A stretch of DNA of 64,000 nt from NCBI RefSeq assembly GCF_002027545.1, contig NZ_MXAN01000015.1, forward strand, positions 6,851 to 70,850, written 5' to 3'. A program made the position numbers and the translations under genes. Under the pieces are notes generated by a model. That model worked only from the letters and a program-made list of their open reading frames with translations, did no database searches and was not told the origin of the DNA. Source of the stretch: Moraxella lacunata. Its GTDB lineage: Bacteria; Pseudomonadota; Gammaproteobacteria; Pseudomonadales; Moraxellaceae. Shown here in pieces: positions 16,802-26,628 of this stretch (position 1 is its first letter; each line of letters begins with the position of its first letter).

Positions 16802-19102
16802 TCAAAAAGGTGATTCTTCATCATAAGAAAAATTCGTTGGTAATGTGTTGTTTTGAAAAATATTATCCACACCAACATTTAAATGGCTAGATCTTTTCAT
16901 CGCAAAACATTTGGGACAATATGTACCTTCATTTGTTTTATGATGAATGGGTATATAGCCAGTTTCATCATTGATACCAAGTTTAATAATACGGTTTTCT
17001 TTATTTGGTTCATAATAGTGTATTGTATTTCTAACACCATTATTTCTATCATCTTTGCCATTACAAAAAGACACTCGCCAATTAGTATGACAGTCCTTAC
17101 AAACAGCTCTAAATGCAGTATTTGGATTAAATCTATTCCATGCGATTTTTGTCGGCAAACGATTTTGTAATCGTTGTTGATACTCTTGACATTTTGTTGT
17201 GTATTTTATTTCATCATCAAACTCATTGACAAAAAACTCATCTTCTTCGTGCAATTCTCTGCCACATCCCAAACATAAGCTCGTTAATCCCATATGATAA
17301 TAAAAAATCATGGCAAATAATCGGCGTATGTCTCTGCCCAACTGGCTCGGTCTTAATGTTAAAGTGCCAAATTTATGGGAAACTTGACTTTCAATGTATT
17401 CAGAGATATTACCCCAATCCATTTCTTGTTGAATTTCTTCTTTTAATAAATTGAAATTGTCATTTTTTAAAATATTAGAATCCAACAAAAATTTCTTAAA
17501 ATTCAACTCTCCACGCCATAAAAATTTATCACTTTCATTATTTGGATGTAAAATCATACTCATATTTGGTTTCTTTTCTAAATCATAATGATATTTGTAC
17601 ATTGAAACACCAATCATGTCACTTAAAAACAGCATTTTATCACGAATATTGAGAAAATTATTTGTTCTGTTCTCCAAATTTTCCACCAATCTATTATAAT
17701 CTCTTTCATATTTTTTAAATTTTGCATCTAAAATGACTGAAAAATTCGTTATCCCATAAACTCGTTCTTCTGGGGCAACAATATCTATCTTAATATCAGG
17801 CGTATAATATCCCTTATTATTTCTTTTGTTAATTTTTGGTTCATAATGTAGTTCAATAACAATCTTATCAAGAGACTTACCTTTTTCATCTTGTGTAAAT
17901 GGTTTTTCCAATACAAACACGCTTTCACTTGGAATTACCAAATTATCATCTTGCAATTTAATGACATTTTCCAACCGACAATCATCATCAGGTTTAAAAC
18001 CAAGTTTTAATAAATTATCATATAAAACCACCAAACACCAATGCTCATAAATATTGGATAAATTATCCAAATATCCACTAGAATAAGCGGTGGTGACATC
18101 GTTATAAAATTCAAAGGCTTTCAAGAAATTTTCATTAAAAATTTCTTGATAAGCTCTTACGATTTCTCCATAACCTTTTGATTTTATCAATCTTGTGGTA
18201 ATTTGTGGTGGTCTATTTAATTTTAAGTCAAATTTTTTGATAAAATCATTGGACTTTATTTTATCCAATCTATGTTTAATTTCGTTAATTTTCTTGACTG
18301 TTTCATTATGATGGGTGTTGTTTTGATATTCAAAGGTATTATTTTTTTGATATTCTTGAAGTCCAACAAGTAAATTTTCTACCAAATTGGTTAATACTTT
18401 AAAGATAATATAACCCAGCCATTTATTTTCTGGACTATAATCATCATAAGACTTACCATAACTTAGGGTAATTTTTTTATTTGGCTGTAATTTTCTTGCC
18501 AATAAATCTTTTGGGTTATTTGATTTATGAATTTGAATTTCTTTTTTGACCGCTCGCATACTAAGACTGGGAGATTTTTCAATGATTGGAATATGATGCT
18601 CCAACACTTTAAATAAACTTGGCAATTGCTCTAAAATATAGTCAGAATATCCACCTTGTTTTTGCGAACTAGCCCCATTGTTATTTCCACCCTGATTAAT
18701 GCCTTGATTGGTTTGTTGTGCAACATCGGCACGAGTAAAAGAATGGCAATTGAATACAACATCACCAATCATTTTTGCCATTTCTTGAAATTCTTTCTTG
18801 TCCAAAATAGACGGCAAAATAACAATTCTTTCTTTAACCACGCCATTTGTTGTTTCATATCCAATATCAACATTGCCAGCCGTTGGTTTAATGTGTTTAT
18901 CATAAGGCAATAACCAATGTTTTAACAACCTGCCGTTTCTATCCGTATTAATCAAATCTATTTTTTCTTGATTATCTTTTAGACAAAATGGCTTACCAAT
19001 CATATTAGAGTCATCAATATGAATATTTAAAACCTGATAAGCAGTAAATTGCCATTCGTCAGGCATGTAGCACCTTCTATTTTTTCCAATGGTGATATAC
19101 AT
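16802..19102 (-). CDS. McrC-like nuclease partner: DUF2357-type region, PD-(D/E)XK core, C-terminal CxxC zinc cluster
   Basis: A 766-residue protein paired with the ATPase upstream (13-bp gap; GGAT before its ATG). The middle third, from about residue 170 (LPSLFKVLEHHIPIIEKSPS... SPENKWLGYIIFKVL), resembles DUF2357 proteins that accompany McrB-type ATPases. A restriction-type nuclease core follows: PD at 435-436 (YYTPDIKIDI) and DAK at 459-461 (SVILDAKFKKYE), the spacing of PD-(D/E)XK enzymes. The last 150 residues hold CLGC, CKDC and CPKC, likely one or two zinc sites. I infer an endonuclease subunit that cuts when its ATPase partner recognises foreign or modified DNA. The gene is visibly AT-rich compared with glyS and glyQ, as expected of acquired DNA. 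The target is unknown. Confidence 0.75.
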   Translation of the reverse strand: MYITIGKNRRCYMPDEWQFTAYQVLNIHIDDSNMIGKPFCLKDNQEKIDLINTDRNGRLLKHWLLPYDKHIKPTAGNVDIGYETTNGVVKERIVILPSILDKKEFQEMAKMIGDVVFNCHSFTRADVAQQTNQGINQGGNNNGASSQKQGGYSDYILEQLPSLFKVLEHHIPIIEKSPSLSMRAVKKEIQIHKSNNPKDLLARKLQPNKKITLSYGKSYDDYSPENKWLGYIIFKVLTNLVENLLVGLQEYQKNNTFEYQNNTHHNETVKKINEIKHRLDKIKSNDFIKKFDLKLNRPPQITTRLIKSKGYGEIVRAYQEIFNENFLKAFEFYNDVTTAYSSGYLDNLSNIYEHWCLVVLYDNLLKLGFKPDDDCRLENVIKLQDDNLVIPSESVFVLEKPFTQDEKGKSLDKIVIELHYEPKINKRNNKGYYTPDIKIDIVAPEERVYGITNFSVILDAKFKKYERDYNRLVENLENRTNNFLNIRDKMLFLSDMIGVSMYKYHYDLEKKPNMSMILHPNNESDKFLWRGELNFKKFLLDSNILKNDNFNLLKEEIQQEMDWGNISEYIESQVSHKFGTLTLRPSQLGRDIRRLFAMIFYYHMGLTSLCLGCGRELHEEDEFFVNEFDDEIKYTTKCQEYQQRLQNRLPTKIAWNRFNPNTAFRAVCKDCHTNWRVSFCNGKDDRNNGVRNTIHYYEPNKENRIIKLGINDETGYIPIHHKTNEGTYCPKCFAMKRSSHLNVGVDNIFQNNTLPTNFSYDEESPF

Positions 19103-19115
19103 TTAATTATCCTAA

Positions 19116-20807
19116 TTAACCACAAATATGTTGATAGTCAATAAAGTTGCCATTATTACCACTATTGATTTCCCTATCAAATGAAGCGAACAATTCATTA
19201 TTTTTAAATGAATTTAATACGCCTTTGTTCTTATCATCAAGTCGTTCAATACGCAATCTTGGTAAAATGCGTGCATAAAAAAATAACGCATTGATTTTGT
19301 GTTCATCATCAATACCAAAAAACTCTGCAAATTGACAAAATACCAAATAATCTTTGGCGACACGATTGCTGATTGGAATTAAGCTGTCTTTAATGCTTTT
19401 GATATTTTTGTCATAAAAATCATTCCATTGCTGAACTGAGATTGTATCTATTTTTCTTACTGAATCAATCATTTGAGAAATCAATAAAGGCACTTGTTCT
19501 GTGATTTCTTTTATTTCCCCAAGTTGCCCATCAAAATCAGGAAATTTTAACATAAATGAGCGGTCTATCATTTTTGGTGATAGATTTTCGGTTGAACCAT
19601 CGATATTAAGCGTACCACAAATTAAGACATTATCGGGAATAGCAATGCTTGATGATTGTTTAATTCTGTCTAGGATATGCTGATATTTTTGTTTTTGTAT
19701 ATCATTTAACTCTTCAAATAATTGATAAGTATGAATCAGTTCTTGCAAATCTTGATTAAATAGATGAATTTTGTTTTGTTCTTGGTTTCTTTCGCCAATT
19801 TCTGCAAAACAAGCCAAAATATCTGCTCCATAATTCTCAATACGAGCGATATTTAATTCATCAAGCAATATCATATTGATATGGTCATTATTTTCTTGCT
19901 TGATAAATCTAACAAAATCAGTACTGTGATAACGATTATTAATAGGGTCAAAATAACCCAATAAATCGGACGCATCAAGCCAAGCAGGGCGAACGGCAAC
20001 CATATTGGTTTGCCCACCAAGCAGTTTTCCTGTTTCTTTGATGATGCTGGATTTACCTGTGCCAATATGCCCTGTTAATAATAAAAATCGTCCTTGTGTT
20101 AGGCTGGTAAATAAAGATAATAAATAACAATAGATAAAATCATCGGATAGGTTGAATCTATCTTTTAGGAGTTTGGTAATTTTATTAAATAATGGCTTTG
20201 ATTGAGTTTTGGTAATAATTTTATCAACATTATTACCATTATCACTAATATTATTTTTATTACTGACAACATAAGGTTTAATTTTTTCCAACCATTGATT
20301 TTCTTGTTTAAAAGATAATAACTTATCTTTTTCTTGTTTTAATGATTCGTTGGCTTGCTCTAAATCTTTAATTTCTTTTAGTATATTAATATTTTCCAAT
20401 ATTGCATTAAAATCTTCAGCCAATCTTTTTAAACCATCTCTTCTTGCATTAATATCTCGATCAATTTCTTGTATAATGCTAAATTTTAATAATTTTTGAT
20501 ATTCTTTTTTGCTATCGACTTTTCTTATAAAATTAGCAGAATTACTACCATCCAATCTACCATTTAATAGGATGTAATTAATGACAGACTTTCTCATCTT
20601 AATGATTACACAATCACCCTTGTTTAAATTCTGAACTTTTCCAATAAATAAATTAATGTCTTTTTCATCTGCCATACTGTCATTAATGGCAACAATGCTA
20701 TCTAAAAATAGTCTAACCAAAGCACTACCAGCACGAGAAAAACCAACCACTCTTGCTGGCAATTCATACTCCCAATCATCATTTAAAAATTGATTGATTT
20801 CACTCAT
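19116..20807 (-). CDS. McrB-like AAA+ NTPase with coiled coil
   Basis: A 563-residue protein. Residues 1-100 form an unrecognised N-terminal region (ELPARVVGFSRAGSALVRLF), perhaps a recognition domain. Residues about 105-170 are rich in K/E/L heptads (LEQANESLKQEKDKLLSF), a likely coiled coil. The AAA+ core has Walker A GHIGTGKSS (about 245-253), the phrase AVRPAWLDASDLLGYFDP typical of McrB relatives, Walker B MILLDELN (about 312) and a sensor-like stretch GTLNIDGSTENLSPKMIDRS (about 397). McrB itself has MNTADR here; the N-x-D spelling marks a divergent McrB branch. Start at 20807 is preferred over one four codons upstream. Together with the nuclease downstream it makes a two-gene type IV-like restriction system. 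Nucleotide preference (GTP or ATP) is unknown. Confidence 0.8.
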   Translation of the reverse strand: MSEINQFLNDDWEYELPARVVGFSRAGSALVRLFLDSIVAINDSMADEKDINLFIGKVQNLNKGDCVIIKMRKSVINYILLNGRLDGSNSANFIRKVDSKKEYQKLLKFSIIQEIDRDINARRDGLKRLAEDFNAILENINILKEIKDLEQANESLKQEKDKLLSFKQENQWLEKIKPYVVSNKNNISDNGNNVDKIITKTQSKPLFNKITKLLKDRFNLSDDFIYCYLLSLFTSLTQGRFLLLTGHIGTGKSSIIKETGKLLGGQTNMVAVRPAWLDASDLLGYFDPINNRYHSTDFVRFIKQENNDHINMILLDELNIARIENYGADILACFAEIGERNQEQNKIHLFNQDLQELIHTYQLFEELNDIQKQKYQHILDRIKQSSSIAIPDNVLICGTLNIDGSTENLSPKMIDRSFMLKFPDFDGQLGEIKEITEQVPLLISQMIDSVRKIDTISVQQWNDFYDKNIKSIKDSLIPISNRVAKDYLVFCQFAEFFGIDDEHKINALFFYARILPRLRIERLDDKNKGVLNSFKNNELFASFDREINSGNNGNFIDYQHICG

Positions 20808-20842
20808 ATTGCACTTCATATTGCTTTTAATTGCTGAATTTC

Positions 20843-20917
20843 TTAACTATTTAAAAAAAATTTTGAGAGTCTTGGCGGTAGTTCTTCACAGCCAAGTTCA
20901 AATAGGATTGTGTTCAT
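20843..20917 (-). pseudogene. Remnant of the 5' end of a second glyS
   Basis: Reading MNTILFELGCEELPPRLSK then drifting to FFLNS and a stop. The true glyS at 16760 begins MSTILFELGTEELPPKSLK. At DNA level both share GCCAAGTTCAAATAGGATTG. The remnant lies between the GNAT toxin gene and the McrB-like gene. It shows that glyS once followed the toxin module directly, and that the nuclease module arrived later with its own glyS 5' end, leaving the old start behind. Confidence 0.9.
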
Positions 20918-20946
20918 TGTTTGACCTTTTTATTTAAAAATTTACA

Positions 20947-21489
20947 TTACAAAACCCGATATAGGGTTAGCATTTCATCATCATTGACAACGGCTAATTG
21001 TTTAAAGTCGTAACATTCATACAAATCAAGCAGTTTATCAATGGGCCCGCATTCTAAAATAACGGCACGGCCGCCAATGATTTGACGGGCGGACAATAAT
21101 ATTTCAAAAATTCTATCAAAAATATCCTGCAAGATAATTGGGTTATTTTCTACATTGGCATTTTTGCCGATTTGTCCAATTAAGAATGCTCGTATGGTTT
21201 TGGCATTTTTATTAAAGCCATCTAATTTTTTGACAACACTTTTACTTAATTTGTCATTATCAATATTCACATCTTTAAAAGACAATGAAAAATACGCCAA
21301 AAGTTCGCCATTTTCGGAAGCAATTAAATAAGTTCTGGCATTGTGTGTGCGTTCAAAGTCAATGGCTTTATTTTTTAAAAACCGCTCAACATCAAGATTT
21401 TTTGGACAATCAAACTCATTTATCAATCGCTGAATGGATTGCTCTTTTTTATCATTATCCAAAAAATCCAATAATGGATAAATTCTCAT
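20947..21489 (-). CDS. GNAT-family acetyltransferase, probable toxin
   Basis: A 180-residue protein with the GNAT fold pattern: ARTYLIASENGELLAYFSLS as the central strands, the acetyl-CoA loop QIGKNA at residues 106-111, and the late strand GGRAVILECGPIDKLLDLYECYDF. Its ATG overlaps the stop of the small upstream gene in ATGA, so the two are translationally coupled. That layout, small acidic/basic protein first and GNAT second, is typical of toxin-antitoxin pairs such as AtaT/TacT, where the enzyme acetylates charged tRNA. Being placed in the glycyl-tRNA synthetase operon is suggestive but could be chance. An ordinary housekeeping acetyltransferase remains possible. Confidence 0.75.
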   Translation of the reverse strand: MRIYPLLDFLDNDKKEQSIQRLINEFDCPKNLDVERFLKNKAIDFERTHNARTYLIASENGELLAYFSLSFKDVNIDNDKLSKSVVKKLDGFNKNAKTIRAFLIGQIGKNANVENNPIILQDIFDRIFEILLSARQIIGGRAVILECGPIDKLLDLYECYDFKQLAVVNDDEMLTLYRVL

Positions 21490-21659
21490 TTTTTATCCCA
21501 GCGTTTTTGTAAAATTTCCAAAAATTCATCAACGCTTGGTTGTTCTTTTTTGGGCGATTTGATTTGCACAGGTTTGGCATTTTCCAAATCATATAAAAAT
21601 TGCTCAATCGCCTTTTCATCACGCACAATAAATTGTTTATCAAAGGATGCGGTACTCAT
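21486..21659 (-). CDS. Small protein, probable antitoxin of the GNAT toxin
   Basis: A 57-residue frame opening MSTASFDKQFIVRDEKAIEQ and closing FLEILQKRWDKK, with its TGA overlapping the ATG of the GNAT gene by four bases. The first half has the look of a small strand-helix module (a short strand IVRD, then a helix) as in many antitoxins, and the tail resembles a segment that binds a toxin. It starts 12 bases after the membrane-protein gene stop, so the three are one transcript. Function is inferred from position and size only. Confidence 0.7.
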   Translation of the reverse strand: MSTASFDKQFIVRDEKAIEQFLYDLENAKPVQIKSPKKEQPSVDEFLEILQKRWDKK

Positions 21660-21671
21660 TTTTTAACCTCA

Positions 21672-22793
21672 TTAAAATTGCTTGGTGTTTAATTGTTCAA
21701 AATCAATTTTTGATGCTGGAATGGCACTTTCCAAAACCAATTTTTCAAAATCATCTGCTGGCAAATAAGGCTTGTTATAAATTACATTTTTATGATTTAC
21801 CAAATAAGCACACATCATCAAGGCTTGCGATATATTTTTATTATCACCTTTTATTAATGATTGACAATAATCCAAATTTTCTTTTGCTACCTTTGATGGA
21901 TGTGGCTGACCATTTGAATGACGCATTAAAGTTGGTATGCCAAAAAATTCCGTACCAATAGAATTTTTAATTTTACGATTGATTTCCAACAGAGCAAAGA
22001 CTGTTTCCAGCTTATCTCTTGATGAATGGTCTCTAATTGGTATAAGGTTTCCTGAAAGATACGATGGAAATAGCTCTACTGGATTATCATAATCATACAA
22101 TCTATCCCCATTAGGTGCTGTAATGGTCGAAAAAGAGCCTTTGTTAATCTCAAAATACTGATAACAACTTCCTGATAATGCCGATATTCCTGCAATTAAA
22201 GCAATATCATCAATATTTGGATACTTTTTTCTTAAATGCGTGGGTAAATATTCATAAAATTGCAAAAACATATTCAAAGAATTTTTGGTCATATAATTTG
22301 AAAAATATTTTACAATCTTATGTTTATTACGCTCAAACAATCCTATATGAAAGTTGTCAGATAGTAATTTTACCCATTTATCAAAAATGTTTGAAAATCT
22401 ACTTTGCAACATCAAGACAACAATAGTAACTGTCATTAGTGCAATTTTATTATTTGGCATAAATGCCCAACAAGCCGAAAATGCGATTGCAATTAAGGTT
22501 AATAAAATTGAACATTTTATCAAGAAATCGGGCAATGCAATATTTGTTGGTGTGTGTTTTGCAATCCAATACATATCTTTTAAGGTGCATTCTATACTAC
22601 TACCCCAAGATTTTAAAAAAATGCCAAATGTGAAAAATGGATAGCCCACAATTAGAATTGTTGCCACAATGGAATATATCACGAATTGACTAATATCGCC
22701 ATAGTCTTTAAATACCTTAATGACAGTAGCAAGTATCAATCCACAAATGATTGCATACAAGTCCTGCATTATATATAATTTTGTTTTAGTCAT
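21672..22793 (-). CDS. Four-helix membrane protein of unknown function
   Basis: A 373-residue protein with four hydrophobic segments in its first 160 residues (about [68 protein letters not shown]) and a 210-residue soluble C-terminal part ([36 protein letters not shown]). I do not recognise the family. The ATG at 22793 overlaps the glyQ stop by eight bases, so it is co-translated with glyQ; a later ATG at 22769 is an alternative. It heads the accessory block glyQ-membrane protein-antitoxin-GNAT. AT-rich composition supports recent acquisition. It might be a defence effector or an accessory to the toxin pair, but nothing in its sequence proves either. Confidence 0.65.
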   Translation of the reverse strand: MTKTKLYIMQDLYAIICGLILATVIKVFKDYGDISQFVIYSIVATILIVGYPFFTFGIFLKSWGSSIECTLKDMYWIAKHTPTNIALPDFLIKCSILLTLIAIAFSACWAFMPNNKIALMTVTIVVLMLQSRFSNIFDKWVKLLSDNFHIGLFERNKHKIVKYFSNYMTKNSLNMFLQFYEYLPTHLRKKYPNIDDIALIAGISALSGSCYQYFEINKGSFSTITAPNGDRLYDYDNPVELFPSYLSGNLIPIRDHSSRDKLETVFALLEINRKIKNSIGTEFFGIPTLMRHSNGQPHPSKVAKENLDYCQSLIKGDNKNISQALMMCAYLVNHKNVIYNKPYLPADDFEKLVLESAIPASKIDFEQLNTKQF

Positions 22794-23745
22794 TTTTCGG
22801 CAACCACTTCTCCAATGCTTCTTTTTTATGTGCTTCATCAGCAAGTGGAAAGCCCAATTTGGATCGTGCTACCGTATAACTTTCTGCCACTTTTCTTGCC
22901 AAAGTCCGCACACGTAGGATAAAGCGTTGGCGTTCGGTAACGCTAATTGCCCCACGAGCGTCCAATAGATTAAAAGTATGGCTGGCTTTTAGTACCATCT
23001 CATAGGCAGGCAATGGCAGATTTACACCCACCAAGCGGTCGGCTTCATGCTCATAAAAGTCAAATAATTCAAAAAGTTTGCTAATATCTGCATGTTCAAA
23101 ATTATAGGTAGATTGCTCCACCTCATTTTGATGAAACACATCGCCATAAGTTACACGCCCAAACTCGCCGTCCGTCCACACAAGGTCATAGACGCTGTCC
23201 ACACCCTGAATGTACATGGCAAGGCGTTCCAAGCCATAAGTAATCTCGCCCGTTACAGGGAAACACTCAATCCCACCCACCTGCTGAAAATAGGTAAACT
23301 GGGTAACTTCCATGCCGTTTAGCCACACCTCCCAGCCAAGCCCCCACGCCCCAAGCGTTGGACTCTCCCAATTGTCTTCCACAAAACGCACGTCATGGGT
23401 TAGTGTATCAATACCCAAGGCCTGCAAAGAACCCAAATACAGCTCTTGAATGTTGGCAGGATTTGGCTTTAAGACCACTTGAAATTGGTAATAGTGTTGC
23501 AAGCGGTTAGGATTATCACCATAACGCCCATCGGTTGGGCGACGAGACGGCTGAACATAGGCAGCATTCCATTTTTCAGGCGTTAAAGCACGCAAAAAAG
23601 TGGCGGTGTGAAACGTCCCCGCCCCCATTTCCATGTCATAAGGTTGCAAGACCACACAGCCACGAGATGCCCAGTAGTTTTGTAGGGTTAGGATGATTTG
23701 TTGAAAGGTGAGTGCTTGTTTTGGTGTTTGTGTTGTCTGTGTCAT
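22786..23745 (-). CDS. glyQ: Glycyl-tRNA synthetase alpha subunit
   Basis: The catalytic alpha subunit of the alpha2-beta2 glycyl-tRNA synthetase, 319 residues, near the usual 300-305 plus a short tail. Class II motifs are clear: [40 protein letters not shown], and [23 protein letters not shown]. The gene starts at 23745. It is the first gene of the transcript that now runs through the accessory block to glyS, and its last codons overlap the membrane-protein gene. Stoichiometry of GlyQ and GlyS may be affected by the 6-kb separation. Confidence 0.97.
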   Translation of the reverse strand: MTQTTQTPKQALTFQQIILTLQNYWASRGCVVLQPYDMEMGAGTFHTATFLRALTPEKWNAAYVQPSRRPTDGRYGDNPNRLQHYYQFQVVLKPNPANIQELYLGSLQALGIDTLTHDVRFVEDNWESPTLGAWGLGWEVWLNGMEVTQFTYFQQVGGIECFPVTGEITYGLERLAMYIQGVDSVYDLVWTDGEFGRVTYGDVFHQNEVEQSTYNFEHADISKLFELFDFYEHEADRLVGVNLPLPAYEMVLKASHTFNLLDARGAISVTERQRFILRVRTLARKVAESYTVARSKLGFPLADEAHKKEALEKWLPKND

Positions 23746-23896
23746 CGGTCATCACTTTTAGGTATGGTAAATGACTTATTTTAACACAATTAGACAGGAT
23801 AAAAAACGGTTATGGTTTTAAGTTGTTAAGATTTTTGTTGATAAATGATAAATGACGGGCAGATAAGGGATTGGGGGTGTTATTTTAAAAAAATAA

Positions 23897-23920
23897 AAAC
23901 CCTTGATTTTTCAAGGGTTT
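23897..23920 (-). terminator. Terminator after tRNA-Leu
   Basis: AAACCCTTGA, short T-rich loop, TCAAGGGTTT; on the minus strand followed by T-rich sequence, five bases past the tRNA 3' end. Confidence 0.8.
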
Positions 23921-23925
23921 GTAGT

Positions 23926-24011
23926 TGGTACCAGTGGTCGGACTCGAACCGACACGCTTATTAGGCAACGGATTTTGAATCCGTCGTGTCTACCAATTTC
24001 ACCACACTGGC
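23926..24011 (-). tRNA. tRNA-Leu, anticodon CAA
   Basis: 86 bases on the minus strand from GCCAGTG to an encoded CCA. The acceptor stem pairs over seven positions (G-T at the end), the anticodon arm is ACGGA-TTCAAAA-TCCGT giving CAA, and the T arm contains GGTTCGAGTCC. The long variable arm (TTGCCTAATAAGCG region) is as expected for leucine tRNAs. It reads UUG codons. Confidence 0.95.
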
Positions 24012-24043
24012 ATGAGTGGTTAGCTTGTTTGCTATGGGTGCGT

Positions 24044-24071
24044 ATTATAGCTTATTTTAAAATTTCGTCAA
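24044..24071 (-). promoter_or_regulatory. Sigma-70 promoter of tRNA-Leu
   Basis: On the minus strand: TTGACG (24066-24071), a 16-base spacer, and a perfect TATAAT (24044-24049), followed by ACGCACC, a GC-rich start region as seen at stable-RNA promoters. It lies 33 bases before the tRNA. Confidence 0.85.
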
Positions 24072-24138
24072 GGGGTTTTTATAAAAATTTTAAAAATATT
24101 TTAAAGACTGAGCTTTTTACAGCCCAGTCTTATAGCCA

Positions 24139-26499
24139 TTATTTATCCGCCAAAAACAACCAAGTATCCAGCACCGTATCAGGGTTTAGCGATACCGAGC
24201 TGATACCCTGCTCCATGAGCCATTTGGCAAGGTCTGGGTGGTCGGACGGCCCTTGACCGCAAATGCCGACATATTTACCCTGTTTACGGCACGCCTCAAT
24301 CGCCATGCCAAGCAGTTTTTTGACCGCGGGGTCTCGCTCATCAAACAGGTGCGACACAATGCCACTATCACGGTCAAGCCCTAGCGTAAGCTGAGTTAGG
24401 TCATTTGAGCCGATTGAAAAACCGTCAAAGTAAGCCAAGAACTCATCAGCAAGCAAGGCATTGGTTGGCAATTCACACATCATGATGATTTCAAGAGAAT
24501 TCTCGCCACGTTTTAGCCCATTTTTTTCAAGTAATTCAATCACTTGCTTAGCTTCGCCTGTGGTACGCACAAACGGAATCATGATTTTTACGTTGGTCAG
24601 CCCCATATCATCACGGACGTATTTTAAGGCACGGCATTCAAGCTCAAAGCAATCACGGAAATTGTCCGAGATATAACGGCTCGTCCCACGGAAACCAAGC
24701 ATTGGGTTTTCTTCGTGCGGTTCGTACAGCTTACCACCGATAAGGTTGGCGTATTCGTTGGATTTAAAATCGCTCATACGCACGATGACAGGCTTGTCTT
24801 TAAACGCCACGGCAAGCGTTGAGATGCCTTCGATGAGTTTGTTGATATAAAACTCCACAGGCGAGTTGTACCCTGCGATACGCTCAAACACTTGGGCTTG
24901 GGTCTCTTGGGACAAGGTATCCACGTTCAAAAGAGCCTTGGGGTGTACGCCAATCATGCGGTTGATGATAAATTCCAAGCGAGCCAAGCCCACGCCTTCG
25001 TTCGGGATTTGGGCAAAGTCAAAGGCACGGTCGGGGTTACCCACGTTCATCATAACCTTCAAGCCAAGCTCAGGCATACTGGCGAGAGAATTTTTTTGGA
25101 CTTCAAAGTCCAAAATGCCGTCATAAATAAAGCCTGTATCGCCCTCGGCACATGATACCGTTACCGCTTGTCCGTCTGTTAAAAGCTCGGTGGCATTGCC
25201 ACAGCCGACAATGGCAGGGACGCCAAGCTCACGAGCGATAATCGCCGCATGGCAGGTACGTCCGCCACGGTTGGTAATAATCGCACTGGCACGCTTCATC
25301 ACAGGTTCCCAATCGGGGTCGGTCATATCAGACACCAGCACATCGCCGTCTTGAACTTTGCTCATCTCGTTCAAATTGGTTACGATACGCACCTTGCCTG
25401 CACCGACACGCTGACCAATAGAACGCCCTTCGCACAGCACTTTCGCTCCTTTTGAGTTGATGACATAACGCTCCATGTTGGTTTTGTCTTGGCGAGATTT
25501 TACGGTCTCGGGGCGAGCTTGCACGATAAACAATTCACCCGTATCGCCGTCTTTTGCCCACTCGATGTCCATAGGACAACCGTAGTGTTTTTCAATGATA
25601 AGAGCCTGTTTGGCAAGGCGGGTTAGCTCATCGGTATTTAGGGCGAACTGCTGACGGTCGGCTTTTTCTACGTCCACGATTTTGGTTGAGCGTTTGGTTG
25701 TACCTTCATCGCCATAGACCATTTTGATGTGTTTTGAGCCAAGATTACGGCGAACCACCGCAGGGCGATTTTCGGCAAGAAGTTTTTTGGAGAGATAAAA
25801 CTCATCAGGGTTTACCGCCCCTTGCACCACCATTTCGCCCAAGCCATAGCTTGCCGTGATAAATACCACGTCATTAAATCCGCTTTCGGTATCAATCGTG
25901 AACATCACCCCAGATGTACCCGTCTCCGAGCGTACCATACGCTGAACGCCTGCCGACAACGCCACGCCTGCGTGTTCAAAGCCTTTGTGGACACGGTAGG
26001 CAATCGCACGGTCGTTGTAAAGACTGGCAAACACTTCTTTGATGGCAATCAGTACGTTGCCAATGCCACGAATGTTAAGGAATGTCTCTTGCTGACCTGC
26101 AAAAGACGCATCAGGCAAATCTTCGGCAGTCGCTGATGAACGCACCGCCACCGCCACATCTTGACCGCCTGTTAGTGTATCAAATGCCGTGCGAATCTCG
26201 TCTTCTAGGTCTTTTGGCAATTCTTGGGCGATGACCCAACCACGCACTCTTGCCCCCACTTCGGCAAGTTTTTCAACATCATCAACGTCCAAGCCTTTTA
26301 GCTCGGCATTGATTTTGTCAAGTAAGCCCGTTTCGTTCAAAAAGCGGTTAAACGCATCTGCGGTCGTAGCAAAGCCGTTTGGCACAGATACGCCAACATT
26401 GGCAAGATTGCTAATCATCTCGCCCAAAGACGCATTTTTACCACCGACAATCTCAACATCGTCTTTACCAAGTTTGTTAAAGGGGATAACTTGTGCCAT
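24139..26499 (-). CDS. ppsA: Phosphoenolpyruvate synthase
   Basis: Makes PEP from pyruvate and ATP for gluconeogenesis in the cytoplasm. The product is 786 residues, in line with 790 for the family. Order of domains: N-terminal ATP-binding part ([33 protein letters not shown]), the swivelling phosphohistidine domain ([16 protein letters not shown], catalytic His), and the PEP-binding C-terminal barrel ([36 protein letters not shown]). AAAAGGTG before the ATG fixes the start at 26499. The regulator gene ppsR lies 4.6 kb away in the opposite direction; in related genera the two are direct divergent neighbours. Here the peptidoglycan O-acetylation genes sit between them. Confidence 0.97.
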   Translation of the reverse strand: MAQVIPFNKLGKDDVEIVGGKNASLGEMISNLANVGVSVPNGFATTADAFNRFLNETGLLDKINAELKGLDVDDVEKLAEVGARVRGWVIAQELPKDLEDEIRTAFDTLTGGQDVAVAVRSSATAEDLPDASFAGQQETFLNIRGIGNVLIAIKEVFASLYNDRAIAYRVHKGFEHAGVALSAGVQRMVRSETGTSGVMFTIDTESGFNDVVFITASYGLGEMVVQGAVNPDEFYLSKKLLAENRPAVVRRNLGSKHIKMVYGDEGTTKRSTKIVDVEKADRQQFALNTDELTRLAKQALIIEKHYGCPMDIEWAKDGDTGELFIVQARPETVKSRQDKTNMERYVINSKGAKVLCEGRSIGQRVGAGKVRIVTNLNEMSKVQDGDVLVSDMTDPDWEPVMKRASAIITNRGGRTCHAAIIARELGVPAIVGCGNATELLTDGQAVTVSCAEGDTGFIYDGILDFEVQKNSLASMPELGLKVMMNVGNPDRAFDFAQIPNEGVGLARLEFIINRMIGVHPKALLNVDTLSQETQAQVFERIAGYNSPVEFYINKLIEGISTLAVAFKDKPVIVRMSDFKSNEYANLIGGKLYEPHEENPMLGFRGTSRYISDNFRDCFELECRALKYVRDDMGLTNVKIMIPFVRTTGEAKQVIELLEKNGLKRGENSLEIIMMCELPTNALLADEFLAYFDGFSIGSNDLTQLTLGLDRDSGIVSHLFDERDPAVKKLLGMAIEACRKQGKYVGICGQGPSDHPDLAKWLMEQGISSVSLNPDTVLDTWLFLADK

Positions 26500-26576
26500 A
26501 AGAACACCTTTTAATCTATAAAAATTTGTCAAATTATAACGATAAATTTGCCAATACTCAATGTTATTTTTTATAA

Positions 26577-26611
26577 AAATAGGTGTATTTATTATCTAAA
26601 TACACCTATTT
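26577..26611 (-). terminator. Terminator after ape1
   Basis: AAATAGGTGTATTT and its exact inverse around a seven-base loop, 18 bases past the stop of the esterase gene; T-rich on both sides, so probably bidirectional. Confidence 0.8.
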
Positions 26612-26628
26612 TAACCTTTTAATAAAGA

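Noticed and set aside
16802-22793. Prophage or integrative element between glyQ and glyS
   Set aside because: No integrase, att duplication, terminal repeat or structural phage gene is visible; the glyS scar fits homologous recombination better.
24139-26499. Several long frames on the opposite strand of ppsA, glyS, leuC and glcB
   Set aside because: They are opposite-strand shadows of strongly conserved genes, with no ribosome sites or domains of their own.
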